Part shown: piece after piece, positions 28,129-37,378 of the stretch
How the letters are laid out: each line of letters starts with the position of its first letter
How positions within the stretch are numbered: position 1 is the stretch's first letter
NCBI GenBank assembly: GCA_963739985.1
Contig: CAVUCE010000008.1
Location: forward strand, 124,001 to 188,000
DNA length: 64,000 nt
Origin: CAVUCE01 sp963739985
GTDB taxonomy: Bacteria; Bacteroidota; Ignavibacteria; Ignavibacteriales; Ignavibacteriaceae
Direction of reading: 5' to 3'
Translations under genes and position numbers: made by a program
Notes under the pieces: model-generated
Database searches by the model: none
What the model was told of the DNA's origin: nothing
What the model saw: the letters and a program-made list of their open reading frames with translations, nothing else

Positions 28129-29316
28129 ATGGAAAACGCACTTATAACCAATCCAACAGCAGTTGTTATCTTTCTCGCATGTCTTTTAGCTTTTGTTTAT
28201 TGGATTAAAGATCAAAAATTTGCAGAAAAAGTTTTTAAAGTAATTCCTTTTGTCCTTTGGATTTACTTTTTACCAATGATAACTACTACGTTAGGTATTA
28301 CACCTCAAAAATCAGTTGCATACGATTGGATAACCGATTATTTCCTTCCTGCATCATTAATTTTACTTTTGATCTCCGCTGATATACCGACGATATTTAA
28401 ACTTGGACCAAAAGCCTTAATCACTTTTTTTGCAGGTTCTGTAGGAATTATGATTGGCGCTCCGATTGTACTAATCTTATTTTCACACTATCTTCCGCCT
28501 GACGCCTGGAAAGGTATTGGTGCGTTAAGCGGTAGTTGGATTGGTGGAAGCGCTAATATGATTTCTGTTAAAGAAAGCATTGGTACATCAGATTCTATGC
28601 TTGGCACAATGGTTATTGTTGATACTTTAATCGGTTACGGCTGGATGGCAGTTGTAGTTTATTTTTCCGGACACCAAAAGGAAATTGATGCAAAAAATAA
28701 AGTTGACACTTCCATTATAGCTGAGATAAACCGGAAAATGGAAAATTTATTTTCTCAAAAAGAACCTTTGGACTTAAAAGCTCTCTCGATGATGATTGCT
28801 ATTTCTTTGGCTATTGGAGAAGCTTGCCTTGAACTGGGAAAAGTTATTCCTCCTTTGGGAGATATAGTAACTGCTTTTGGATGGACAATAATATTAGTTT
28901 TAGTTATTTCAATTATTCTTTCTTTTACACCACTACAAAAACTTGAGAAAAAAGGTGCCTCAATAGTTGGCAATTATATGCTATACTTTCTATTAGCTTC
29001 CATCGGAGCTAAGGCAAATCTAGCTTCAATATTAAACGCTCCCGCTTTTTTACTTGCCGGAATTGTATGGATATTAATTCATGCAATTATACTCTACTCG
29101 GTCGGTCGATTTATAAAAGCACCTATGTTCTTAATTGCAACTTCAAGTCAGGCAAATATTGGTGGTTATGTAAGTGCTCCAATTATTGCTAGTATTTATC
29201 AACCTGCATTAGCTCCCGTTGGACTTTTAATGGGAGTTTTGGGCAACGTTTCGGGAACATTTTTAGCTCTTGCAACTGCTCAACTTTGCCAATGGGCATC
29301 ACATATTAGATTTTAA
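28129..29316 (+). CDS. DUF819 family membrane protein
   Basis: 395-residue polytopic protein with about ten to eleven membrane helices. Glycine-rich pairs such as GALSGSWIGGSANM and SSQANIGGYVSAPIIAS are the DUF819 (YjcL-like) marks and recall the inverted-repeat cores of anion and keto-acid transporters. A transporter role is likely but the substrate is unknown. A separate gene with about 125 bases upstream and 147 downstream. Confidence 0.85.
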   Translation: MENALITNPTAVVIFLACLLAFVYWIKDQKFAEKVFKVIPFVLWIYFLPMITTTLGITPQKSVAYDWITDYFLPASLILLLISADIPTIFKLGPKALITFFAGSVGIMIGAPIVLILFSHYLPPDAWKGIGALSGSWIGGSANMISVKESIGTSDSMLGTMVIVDTLIGYGWMAVVVYFSGHQKEIDAKNKVDTSIIAEINRKMENLFSQKEPLDLKALSMMIAISLAIGEACLELGKVIPPLGDIVTAFGWTIILVLVISIILSFTPLQKLEKKGASIVGNYMLYFLLASIGAKANLASILNAPAFLLAGIVWILIHAIILYSVGRFIKAPMFLIATSSQANIGGYVSAPIIASIYQPALAPVGLLMGVLGNVSGTFLALATAQLCQWASHIRF

Positions 29317-29463
29317 TATTTGTTTATACTTGATTTATATCATAGTATAAGTTTATTAGATTAAATGGACTCACCTAATCAATCACATTAGTTATTTATT
29401 ACTTGAATTACTGAACTATTGTAATAAATTAATGGTTTAATAGTTTAAGTTGATGAGAAGATT

Positions 29464-30561
29464 ATGATTGGAATAAGATTTACAGATTACATACCGAATA
29501 ATAATGGTAATAATAAATTTCAAGATTTATTAAACCTATTTTTACAGTTACTGACTATTACTTCCGGTGATGTTTCAGAAGCATTAAATTGGCTTACACA
29601 GCTTGATCAGCAATATGGATTAACCGGACAAAATTATGGAATGGGTGATTTCATTCAAGAGCTCAAGGACAATGATTACATTAAAGAAGATCCAATTCAA
29701 AATCGGTTAATTATAACCGCAAAAAGTGAAAGATCAATAAGGAAACAATCTTTAGATGAAATTTTCGGACGATTAAAGAAGAGCTCCAGAGGAAACCACA
29801 GAACACCTTTCTCCGGTTTAGGCGATGAATTAACTTCCGAAAGAAGAGAATTTAATTTCGGTGATACTCTCGATCAAATTGATGTTACAGATTCTATTAA
29901 AAATGCACAAATCAATCACGGTATTGATGATTTTAAATTAACCGAAAATGATTTAGAAGTTGAAGAGCGTGATTTTAAAGCGTTAACTTCAACAGTATTA
30001 ATGATTGATATTTCTCATTCGATGATTTTATACGGAGAAGATAGAATTACTCCGGCTAAAAAAGTTGCGATGGCTTTATCCGAACTAATAACAACTAAAT
30101 ATCCTAAAGATACATTAGACATAATTGTGTTCGGAAACGATGCTTGGCCGATTGAGATAAAAGATTTACCTTATTTACAAGTTGGACCGTATCATACAAA
30201 TACTGTTGCCGGATTAGAATTAGCCATTGACATTTTAAGACGAAGGAAGACAAGTAATAAACAAATTTTCATGATCACGGACGGTAAACCCACTTGTCTT
30301 AAAGAAGGTCTGAAATATTATAAGAATAGTTTCGGACTTGATAGAAAAATAATGAATAGAACTTTAGATCAAGCAGCACGTTGTCGAAAGTTGAATATAT
30401 CAATTACAACCTTTATGATAGCTCGCGACCCTTATCTTCAAAAATTTGTAAGGGAATTTACTAAAACAAATAATGGACGCGCTTTTTACAGCAGTCTTAA
30501 CGGGCTCGGTGATTATATTTTTGAAGACTATATTAAAAATAGACGACGAAATGTTAGATAG
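29464..30561 (+). CDS. VWA-domain protein (partner of AAA+ ATPase)
   Basis: 365-residue cytoplasmic protein. The C-terminal half is a von Willebrand A domain with an intact MIDAS motif D182-I-S184-H-S186, and Thr/Asp follow in MITDGKP. The first about 170 residues are helical and charged and not recognised. No signal peptide. Followed after 50 bases by a MoxR/magnesium-chelatase-type ATPase; VWA and AAA+ proteins of this kind commonly form a metal-insertion or protein-remodelling chaperone pair. The client is unknown. Confidence 0.87.
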   Translation: MIGIRFTDYIPNNNGNNKFQDLLNLFLQLLTITSGDVSEALNWLTQLDQQYGLTGQNYGMGDFIQELKDNDYIKEDPIQNRLIITAKSERSIRKQSLDEIFGRLKKSSRGNHRTPFSGLGDELTSERREFNFGDTLDQIDVTDSIKNAQINHGIDDFKLTENDLEVEERDFKALTSTVLMIDISHSMILYGEDRITPAKKVAMALSELITTKYPKDTLDIIVFGNDAWPIEIKDLPYLQVGPYHTNTVAGLELAIDILRRRKTSNKQIFMITDGKPTCLKEGLKYYKNSFGLDRKIMNRTLDQAARCRKLNISITTFMIARDPYLQKFVREFTKTNNGRAFYSSLNGLGDYIFEDYIKNRRRNVR

Positions 30562-30611
30562 AACTTTTTCGAATTTTAATTTATATAGCTATTAAGGAGT
30601 TTTACTGACAC

Positions 30612-32120
30612 ATGGATATTACCAAGATAAAAACTTTAAGCGAATTAAAAAAAAGCGGTTATAAAAATTTATCAATAAAAGATGAACTGCGCAAAAATTT
30701 AATCAAATCATTGCAAAACGGACAGAAACCATTTGACGGAATATTAGGCTATGAGGAAACGGTAATACCGGACATACAGACTGCTATCCTTTCGCGACAT
30801 AATATAATATTACTTGGATTACGCGGGCAGGCAAAAACAAGAATCGCCAGATTGTTAATAAATTTATTGGATGAATATATTCCAATCATTGAAGGCTCCG
30901 AATTAAACGACGATCCACTTGTGCCGTTATCTAAATATGCAAAAGATCTAATTGCAGAAAATGGAGAGAATACAAAAATAAGCTGGGTTCACCGGTCCGA
31001 AAGATACACCGAAAAATTAGCGACTCCTGATGTTTCTGTTGCGGATTTAATCGGTGACGTTGATCCAATAAAAGCAGCCTCACTAAGACTTCCCTATTCT
31101 GATGAAAGAGTAATTCATTTCGGATTAATTCCAAGATCTCATCGTTCAATTTTTGTAATAAATGAACTGCCGGATTTACAAGCTAGAATTCAAGTTGCTT
31201 TATTTAATATTTTGCAAGAAAATGATATTCAAATTAGAGGATTTAAAATACGACTTCCTTTAGATATTCAATTCGTATTTACCGCTAATCCTGAAGATTA
31301 TACTAACAGAGGTTCAATTGTTACACCATTAAAAGATCGAATTGATAGCCAAATTCTCACTCATTATCCAAAGACAACTGAAATTTCTAAGCTCATTACC
31401 AAACAAGAATCAAATTTGACAAGTGAACAAGTTAGTTCTATAAAAGTTAACGAGTTATTACACGATTTGGTTGAACAAGTTGCATTTGAAGCAAGGGAAA
31501 GTGAATACATTGATTCAAAAAGCGGTGTTTCTGCTCGATTAACAATCTCCGCTTTTGAAAATCTAAACAGTACTGCTGAACGAAGAATGATTTTAAATAG
31601 TGAAACATCAACTAATTTAAGAATTTCAGATTTGTATGGAATAATACCTTCTATAACAGGCAAAATTGAGCTGGTTTATGAAGGCGAGCAAGAAGGACCG
31701 TCCAAAGTTGCACACATTTTAATCGGAAAAGCAATCAAAACTCTTTTCGAAGATTACTTCCCTTCGCCTGAGAAAATAAAAAAAGGGAAAATTGAAAATC
31801 CATATCAATCAATCATAAACTGGTTCAGCAAAGGAAATGTTGTTGATATATTAACTACATCTTCTAATATAGAATATGAAAAAATATTGAAATCTGTTCC
31901 TGGTTTGGAAGACGTTATAAAGCAATATTTTCCAGAAGAGGATAATGAAAACAAAATATTATTAATGGAATTTTTACTTCATGGTTTGTCTGAGTACTCT
32001 CAGTTAAGCAAATTTAGATTAGAAAACGGGGTACAATTTAAAGATATGCTTAGTTCTATGTTCACCCTTTCTACCGACGAAGAGGATGATGACGAAATTG
32101 ATACGGATTTATATAGATAA
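30612..32120 (+). CDS. MoxR/magnesium chelatase-like AAA+ ATPase
   Basis: 502 residues. Walker A is G69-L-R-G-Q-A-K75-T76 (GLRGQAKT), close to the ChlI/BchI form. A Walker B-like IFVINELPDL lies near residue 185 and QFVFTANPEDYTNRG is the sensor-1 segment. The C-terminal lid runs to about 300; the last 200 residues are helical and acidic at the end. With the VWA protein upstream it probably forms a chelatase-like or MoxR remodelling pair. No porphyrin genes are adjacent, so true magnesium chelatase is unlikely. AAGGAG lies 12 bases before ATG, a rather long spacing. Confidence 0.9.
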   Translation: MDITKIKTLSELKKSGYKNLSIKDELRKNLIKSLQNGQKPFDGILGYEETVIPDIQTAILSRHNIILLGLRGQAKTRIARLLINLLDEYIPIIEGSELNDDPLVPLSKYAKDLIAENGENTKISWVHRSERYTEKLATPDVSVADLIGDVDPIKAASLRLPYSDERVIHFGLIPRSHRSIFVINELPDLQARIQVALFNILQENDIQIRGFKIRLPLDIQFVFTANPEDYTNRGSIVTPLKDRIDSQILTHYPKTTEISKLITKQESNLTSEQVSSIKVNELLHDLVEQVAFEARESEYIDSKSGVSARLTISAFENLNSTAERRMILNSETSTNLRISDLYGIIPSITGKIELVYEGEQEGPSKVAHILIGKAIKTLFEDYFPSPEKIKKGKIENPYQSIINWFSKGNVVDILTTSSNIEYEKILKSVPGLEDVIKQYFPEEDNENKILLMEFLLHGLSEYSQLSKFRLENGVQFKDMLSSMFTLSTDEEDDDEIDTDLYR

Positions 32121-32121
32121 A

Positions 32122-33177
32122 CTATTTTTTATTTTTTAACCGTAAAACAACTTTTTTATCTTCTTTGCCCTTAAGGAATTTATTTAGGGACGAGGGCGAT
32201 TTGAAAATATCAATAAGTTGATCAGATTGTAGTTTTTCTTTTGTACTATTATCAGTTTTATTAGGAATTGTTCCCTTTTGTTTTATAAACTGGCTAAAAT
32301 TTGTTGGAGTAGCTTCTGCAGTTTTTTTGATTACTCTGGGAATTGATTTATCAGAGTTATCCGATTGACGTTTGCTTTTCACTTTGTTATTTAGCTTCAT
32401 GATATTTTTAATATCAAAATCCTCATCTTCCGCAATATCATGAGAAATAAATTTTATACCATCCTTGTATTCAGAAGTTTTTTCAATTTTACCAGGAATC
32501 TCTTTTTTTTCGGATGCCGTTTTTGTAGGTGTTTGTTTGTCTTGAGAGTTTTTTGAATCGAACTGAGTTTTTTTTAATCCGGAAGTTTGCTCTACTTTTT
32601 TAGGCTCAGTCTTAGTTATAACTTTTTTCTCAGTTTCTTTTGATTTAGCAGCTACCGGTTTAGAACTTTTCCCTAAATTTTTATTCTTATCTAAAAATAA
32701 TGCATCAACAAAAGATTTATCATTCTGAAATTTTGCTTCAATAGCTGTTAAATCTATATTATAAATTTCAGCGTAATTTGGTAACTCACCTACTCTATTT
32801 AATGTTGTCAATCCAACTTGTTGAATTCTAAATCTTAAATCAAAATGATTGATAGCTTCGGTATATTCTTCTAATTCCTTCACAGCAAATATCGGATCAA
32901 AATAAATTAGTTCAGGTGCATTGTTAACATTCATTACAAATCCGTATTTGGATAAGTAAATTTCAAAATCTCGGATATTAGTTAGTAATCTATATACAAT
33001 CATATTTTTAGGAGTGTACTGATTTACAAACTTACAAACATCTTTGAAGCTTATTTTACGTGCGTCTCTCCCCGGATCATCTTTAAATATTATTCTGAAA
33101 TTCTCTTGTAAATCAAATTTGTTTTGAGAATAGATTATGATATCATTTTTCTTGATGTCCAAAGTTTCTAAAAGCAT
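32122..33177 (-). CDS. Hypothetical protein with charged, lysine-rich C-terminal half
   Basis: 351 residues, no signal peptide or membrane segment. The first about 170 residues look like a compact mixed alpha/beta domain (MLLETLDIKKNDIIIYSQNK onward). The rest is a low-complexity, Lys/Ser/Thr/Glu-rich, probably disordered region ending in a basic tail. I do not recognise a family. It converges on the AAA+ gene with one base between stops, and lies downstream of the glucan phosphorylase terminator. Confidence 0.7.
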   Translation of the reverse strand: MLLETLDIKKNDIIIYSQNKFDLQENFRIIFKDDPGRDARKISFKDVCKFVNQYTPKNMIVYRLLTNIRDFEIYLSKYGFVMNVNNAPELIYFDPIFAVKELEEYTEAINHFDLRFRIQQVGLTTLNRVGELPNYAEIYNIDLTAIEAKFQNDKSFVDALFLDKNKNLGKSSKPVAAKSKETEKKVITKTEPKKVEQTSGLKKTQFDSKNSQDKQTPTKTASEKKEIPGKIEKTSEYKDGIKFISHDIAEDEDFDIKNIMKLNNKVKSKRQSDNSDKSIPRVIKKTAEATPTNFSQFIKQKGTIPNKTDNSTKEKLQSDQLIDIFKSPSSLNKFLKGKEDKKVVLRLKNKK

Positions 33178-33206
33178 ATTCCACCAATTAGATTTTACTA
33201 TATAAA

Positions 33207-33231
33207 AGCAGCGTTTAAACTAAACGCTGCT
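33207..33231 (-). terminator. Hairpin after the alpha-glucan phosphorylase gene
   Basis: Eleven-base perfect stem AGCAGCGTTTA / TAAACGCTGCT (33207-33217 and 33221-33231) with a 3-base loop. On the minus strand it is followed by TTTATAT. It is about 105 bases past the phosphorylase stop and 30 bases before the hypothetical gene. Confidence 0.75.
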
Positions 33232-33335
33232 AATTTTGTAAACAATATTTTAGAATTTCGCAAAGCTGATTTTTATTAGCATAAAAGTAACAATTTTTAT
33301 TCAAATTCAAATTACTTTGGCTAACAAAATCAAAA

Positions 33336-35906
33336 TCAGCTAGCCCAATAAACAACATCAAGTTCAAATGGATGGATCAATAATTCATTCTTAGGCAGAA
33401 TTCTAATTGTAAAGCCCTTATGTCCGCTTTTATTACACAATATATTACCTAAATATTTGTGAACTCCGGGACTATTCTTTTTATTTTCCGGAGTCATTAC
33501 GACAGTAGAATTAGTTTGCGGATTGTTTGAATCCTCGAGCGGTCCATAATATATTTGAACTTCAACGTCAGCCGGAGTCAGGTTCCCTAAATCTATTTCG
33601 GCTTGTACAGGCAATTGATCGCCTACATGAATTTCACTTAGATTACCGTCACTTGAAACTTTAACAATTCGAATCTTAGACCAATTATTTTTTACATTTT
33701 GTTTCCATGAAGCTAAATCTTTAACACGTTCCCAATTGTTTTCAAGTAATAATGTTCTTTTCTCAAATGAAGCTTTATAATAATTATCGAAATATTCTTG
33801 CACCATTCTATGTGTGTTAAAAACCGGTCCAAGACGTTTCATAGAATTTTTAACCATTGCAATCCAATGTCGCGGTAATCTATCCTCACCTCGCGAATAG
33901 AATAAAGGCACAATCTGAGTTTCAAGTGTATTATACAATTGTCTTGATTCAACTTCGTCCTGATAATCCGGATCAGAGTATTCCTCACCGTTTCCAATTT
34001 TCCATCCTAGTTCAGGATCAAAACCCTCGTCCCACCAGCCGTCAAGAACACTAAAATTTAATCCGCCGTTTGCAATTACTTTCATTCCAGATGTTCCACT
34101 TGCCTCAAGAGGACGTCTTGGATTATTTAACCAAACATCACAACCTTCAACAAGATAGTGTGCAACACTCATATCATAATTTTCAATAAATACAAATTTT
34201 CTTCTGAAACGATCTTCTTTTGCTATTTGAAAGATTTCCTGGATGAATCTTTTCCCTTCCTCGTCTTTAGGATGAGCTTTTCCGGCTATAATAAACTGTA
34301 CCGGACGATCCTTATCATTAATAATATCGGTAAGTCTTTCAATATCTTTGAATATTAAAGTAGCTCTTTTATATGTCGCGAATCTTCTGGCAAATCCGAT
34401 AGTTAATGCCGCAGGATCCAAAACCTCAGATGCAGATGCAATTTCCATCTGGCTTCCGCCGCGGGCTTTAATCTGCTTAATTAATCTTCTTCTGGCAAAA
34501 GCCACTAATCTTTCACGGCGTCTTTCGTGTGTTCTCCATAATTCCTCATCCGGAATTTTATCAATACGTTCCCACAAATTACTGGATGCTGGATTATCAA
34601 CCCATTTTTCACCGATATATTGAAGAAAAAGTTCTTCCATTTCATTTGATAAGTGTGATCGTATATGAACGCCATTTGTTACATACCCTATTGGAATCTC
34701 GTTAAACGGCACATTTTTATAACCCGATACCCACATTTTTTTTGAGACCTCACCGTGAAGTTTACTTACACCGTTTATATAACCGGCAGTGTTCATAGCA
34801 AGATGTGCCATATTGAATACATTAGACTCACTATTTTTATAAATAGTACCTAAAGCATAAAATTGCTTATCCGATACTTTTAGTTCATTTCTATAGAATG
34901 AACCGAAGTATTTTTCGACGAGTTCATTTGAAAAAACATCTATTCCGGCAGGAACCGGAGTGTGAGTAGTGAAAATGTTTGAGTAATATCCTATTTCTTT
35001 AGCTTCACTAAAAGAAAGCCCTTCATTCTGAATTCCTAAACGCATTCTTTCCAAAGATAGAAATGCCGAGTGGCCTTCATTCATATGGCAAACCATAGGC
35101 TTAATTCCCAATGCATGCATCGTTCTTATACCGCCCATACCAAGAATTATTTCTTGCTGAATTCTCGTTTCAACATTTCCACCGTAAAGAGTTTGTGTAA
35201 TTTTTCTATCTTCTTCACTATTGCGAATTATATTTGTATCGAGCAAATACAAAGGCACTCTTCCGACTTCTATTTTCCAAACCTGGAAAAATACTTCTCT
35301 TCCGGCTAAATTAACTGATAATGTAAGCGGAGATTTTTTATCATTAAGAACTAACTGCATTGGTAAATTATCAAAATCATTAATTTCATATCGTTCATGT
35401 TGCCAACCGTCGGAGTTTAAGTATTGCTGGAAATACCCTTCTTTATATAACAAGCCGACACCTATTAATGGAACGCCTAAATCACTGCATGCTTTTAAAT
35501 GATCTCCCGCCAAAACACCTAAACCACCGGAATAAGTTTGTAAACACTCAGTTAAACCAAATTCTGCTGAGAAATAAACAATATTAAATGAATCATCGAA
35601 ATCATAATTTTTACTGAACCAAGTTTTTTCAGACAAATAATGTTTTAATCTGGTGTGAACTCTTTCTAAATGAGCTTTGAATCCGTCATCTGCAGAAACC
35701 TCATATAAACGATCTTGGCTAATAGTTCCTAACATCATTACGGGATTATGATTAGTTTCTTCCCACAGTTCTCTATCTAATCTTCTGAATAATTCTCTTG
35801 CGTCAGGATTCCAACTCCAATGCAAATTATAAGCTACATCCCTAAGTTTTTCAAGATTTTTTGGTAATGATGGAATAACCAAATAACTACCAAGAAATTT
35901 GTGCAT
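33336..35906 (-). CDS. glgP: Alpha-glucan (glycogen) phosphorylase
   Basis: 856-residue cytoplasmic enzyme that releases glucose 1-phosphate from alpha-1,4-glucans. The N-terminal about 100 residues match the DUF3417 domain of the archaeal/thermophile-type phosphorylases, shorter than classical GlgP. YFSAEFGLTE and GGLGVLAGDHLK form the glucan and phosphate site. EASGTSGMKVIANG (about residues 600-613) carries the lysine that binds pyridoxal phosphate. ATG start with GGAG six bases upstream. Single gene, ending in a hairpin. MalP-like specificity for maltodextrins is possible. Confidence 0.95.
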   Translation of the reverse strand: MHKFLGSYLVIPSLPKNLEKLRDVAYNLHWSWNPDARELFRRLDRELWEETNHNPVMMLGTISQDRLYEVSADDGFKAHLERVHTRLKHYLSEKTWFSKNYDFDDSFNIVYFSAEFGLTECLQTYSGGLGVLAGDHLKACSDLGVPLIGVGLLYKEGYFQQYLNSDGWQHERYEINDFDNLPMQLVLNDKKSPLTLSVNLAGREVFFQVWKIEVGRVPLYLLDTNIIRNSEEDRKITQTLYGGNVETRIQQEIILGMGGIRTMHALGIKPMVCHMNEGHSAFLSLERMRLGIQNEGLSFSEAKEIGYYSNIFTTHTPVPAGIDVFSNELVEKYFGSFYRNELKVSDKQFYALGTIYKNSESNVFNMAHLAMNTAGYINGVSKLHGEVSKKMWVSGYKNVPFNEIPIGYVTNGVHIRSHLSNEMEELFLQYIGEKWVDNPASSNLWERIDKIPDEELWRTHERRRERLVAFARRRLIKQIKARGGSQMEIASASEVLDPAALTIGFARRFATYKRATLIFKDIERLTDIINDKDRPVQFIIAGKAHPKDEEGKRFIQEIFQIAKEDRFRRKFVFIENYDMSVAHYLVEGCDVWLNNPRRPLEASGTSGMKVIANGGLNFSVLDGWWDEGFDPELGWKIGNGEEYSDPDYQDEVESRQLYNTLETQIVPLFYSRGEDRLPRHWIAMVKNSMKRLGPVFNTHRMVQEYFDNYYKASFEKRTLLLENNWERVKDLASWKQNVKNNWSKIRIVKVSSDGNLSEIHVGDQLPVQAEIDLGNLTPADVEVQIYYGPLEDSNNPQTNSTVVMTPENKKNSPGVHKYLGNILCNKSGHKGFTIRILPKNELLIHPFELDVVYWAS

Positions 35907-36261
35907 ATTGTCTCCGATAATGTTATAGAATTTTCAAATTTTATGTATAAGTACTCTATTTTAATCCAATAATATACTGAAACTCTTTCATAACATAAAA
36001 TATTTTTGTCAAATTTTGTTTTAAGTTTTATTAGGAAATAATCAAGAGTTTCGTAAATATTTTATTATATTATTGTTTAATATCATACTATATTTTGCTT
36101 TTATACTCAAAGTCTTAAATACTTTAGGCCACAAATTTATAATCTTTAACAAAAGTAAATAATAAACAACATTCTCATTTAAGAATATTTGGCTGTGTAA
36201 TTTATATTTGATCCTCACTTTTATTAACTTTACAAATAATGTTATTCATTTTTAAAATGAT
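35907..36261. other. Divergent intergenic region, glucan phosphorylase versus histidine kinase
   Basis: 355 very AT-rich bases that must contain both promoters. A TTGACA on the minus strand near 36008 lacks a well-placed -10 box, and the plus-strand signal just before the kinase start is weak. No RNA or small gene was seen. Confidence 0.55.
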
Positions 36262-37344
36262 ATGAAAAATATTCTTCTCATCGAAAATGACTCTAAGATA
36301 ATCAACGAAATTATCGAGGGACTTAATCATTCCGATTTTTATATTGATATTTCAGAGGATTGCCATAAAGGTTATGAACTAGCGCTAAAAAACATTCCTC
36401 AAATGATTGTTTGTAATAAAAACATTTTCGATTCTGATGGCGGAGATCTATTTAATAAACTAAGAGCAAATTCTTTCCTGATAAATGTTCCTTTCGTTTT
36501 TTTACTTGATAATAACTCTAAGAAAATTGAATCTAAATCTTCATTAGATTTTTTAATCAAAAAACCATTTAGTAAAACCGAGATAAAAAAAATCGTAGAT
36601 ATTGCCTTTGAAAAAACGGCAATTCTTTTAAAGGAATCTGAAAAAAAACTGGAAGATCTTCGCGGCAGTATTTCATTCTCACTTCCTCATGAGTTTTTTA
36701 CCCCACTTAATGGAATTTTGGGATTTTCAGAAATACTAATAAAAGAAGTTGAAAATCTTGACAAAGATGAGATGATTCAAATGTTGAAGTACATTAATAA
36801 AGATGCTCAGCGTTTGAAGAAACTAACTGAAAATTTTCTCGCCTATGCGCAACTTGAAATGATTTCAAAAGATAGTTCGAAGGTTAACGATTTAAGAAAT
36901 ACTTATTTCATTAACCCGAATGAAATTATCGGTAGTGTAGCTTCACAAATTGCGAAAGAATTTGAACGTGAAGATGATCTTATTCTGGAGATTGAAGATA
37001 CTTCAATAAGAATGGGCGAAGGCTATTTAAAGAAGTTATGTCAAGAAATTATCGACAATGCATTTAAGTTTTCCGAAAAAGGAAATCAAGTAATTATTAA
37101 CGTATTGGCAAATGATACAAGCGTTATGCTTTCAGTTTTAGATCATGGAATTGGAATGACCCAAGAACATATTAATTCTGTCGGGGCATATATGCAGTTC
37201 AATAGAAAAATTTATGAACAGCAAGGTTCCGGACTTGGCTTAATAATAGCAAAAAAAATTGCCGAGCTTCATAGAGGAGATTTTAATATTCAAAGCATTG
37301 TAAACGATAGTACAAAAGTAACTATCATTTTTGATAACCAATAA
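36262..37344 (+). CDS. Histidine kinase with N-terminal degenerate receiver domain
   Basis: 360 residues, no membrane segment. Residues 1-118 are a receiver fold: acidic E8-N9-D10, a conserved Lys101-Pro102, but Asn52 where the phosphorylated Asp normally stands. A HisKA domain follows with the H-box LPHEFFTPLNGI (His143), then HATPase_c with the N-box QEIIDNAFKFS, DHGIGM and GSGLGLIIAKK. This is a soluble hybrid kinase whose receiver probably cannot be phosphorylated and may instead bind a partner. The M24 peptidase gene follows after 34 bases. No response regulator is adjacent. Confidence 0.9.
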   Translation: MKNILLIENDSKIINEIIEGLNHSDFYIDISEDCHKGYELALKNIPQMIVCNKNIFDSDGGDLFNKLRANSFLINVPFVFLLDNNSKKIESKSSLDFLIKKPFSKTEIKKIVDIAFEKTAILLKESEKKLEDLRGSISFSLPHEFFTPLNGILGFSEILIKEVENLDKDEMIQMLKYINKDAQRLKKLTENFLAYAQLEMISKDSSKVNDLRNTYFINPNEIIGSVASQIAKEFEREDDLILEIEDTSIRMGEGYLKKLCQEIIDNAFKFSEKGNQVIINVLANDTSVMLSVLDHGIGMTQEHINSVGAYMQFNRKIYEQQGSGLGLIIAKKIAELHRGDFNIQSIVNDSTKVTIIFDNQ

Positions 37345-37378
37345 TTAACTAAAATTTACTGTATTTTATGAGGAAATA

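Noticed and set aside
30612..32120. True magnesium chelatase for chlorophyll synthesis
   Set aside because: No large chelatase subunit or tetrapyrrole genes nearby; the MoxR/ChlI-like ATPase is better described as a general AAA+ partner of the VWA protein.
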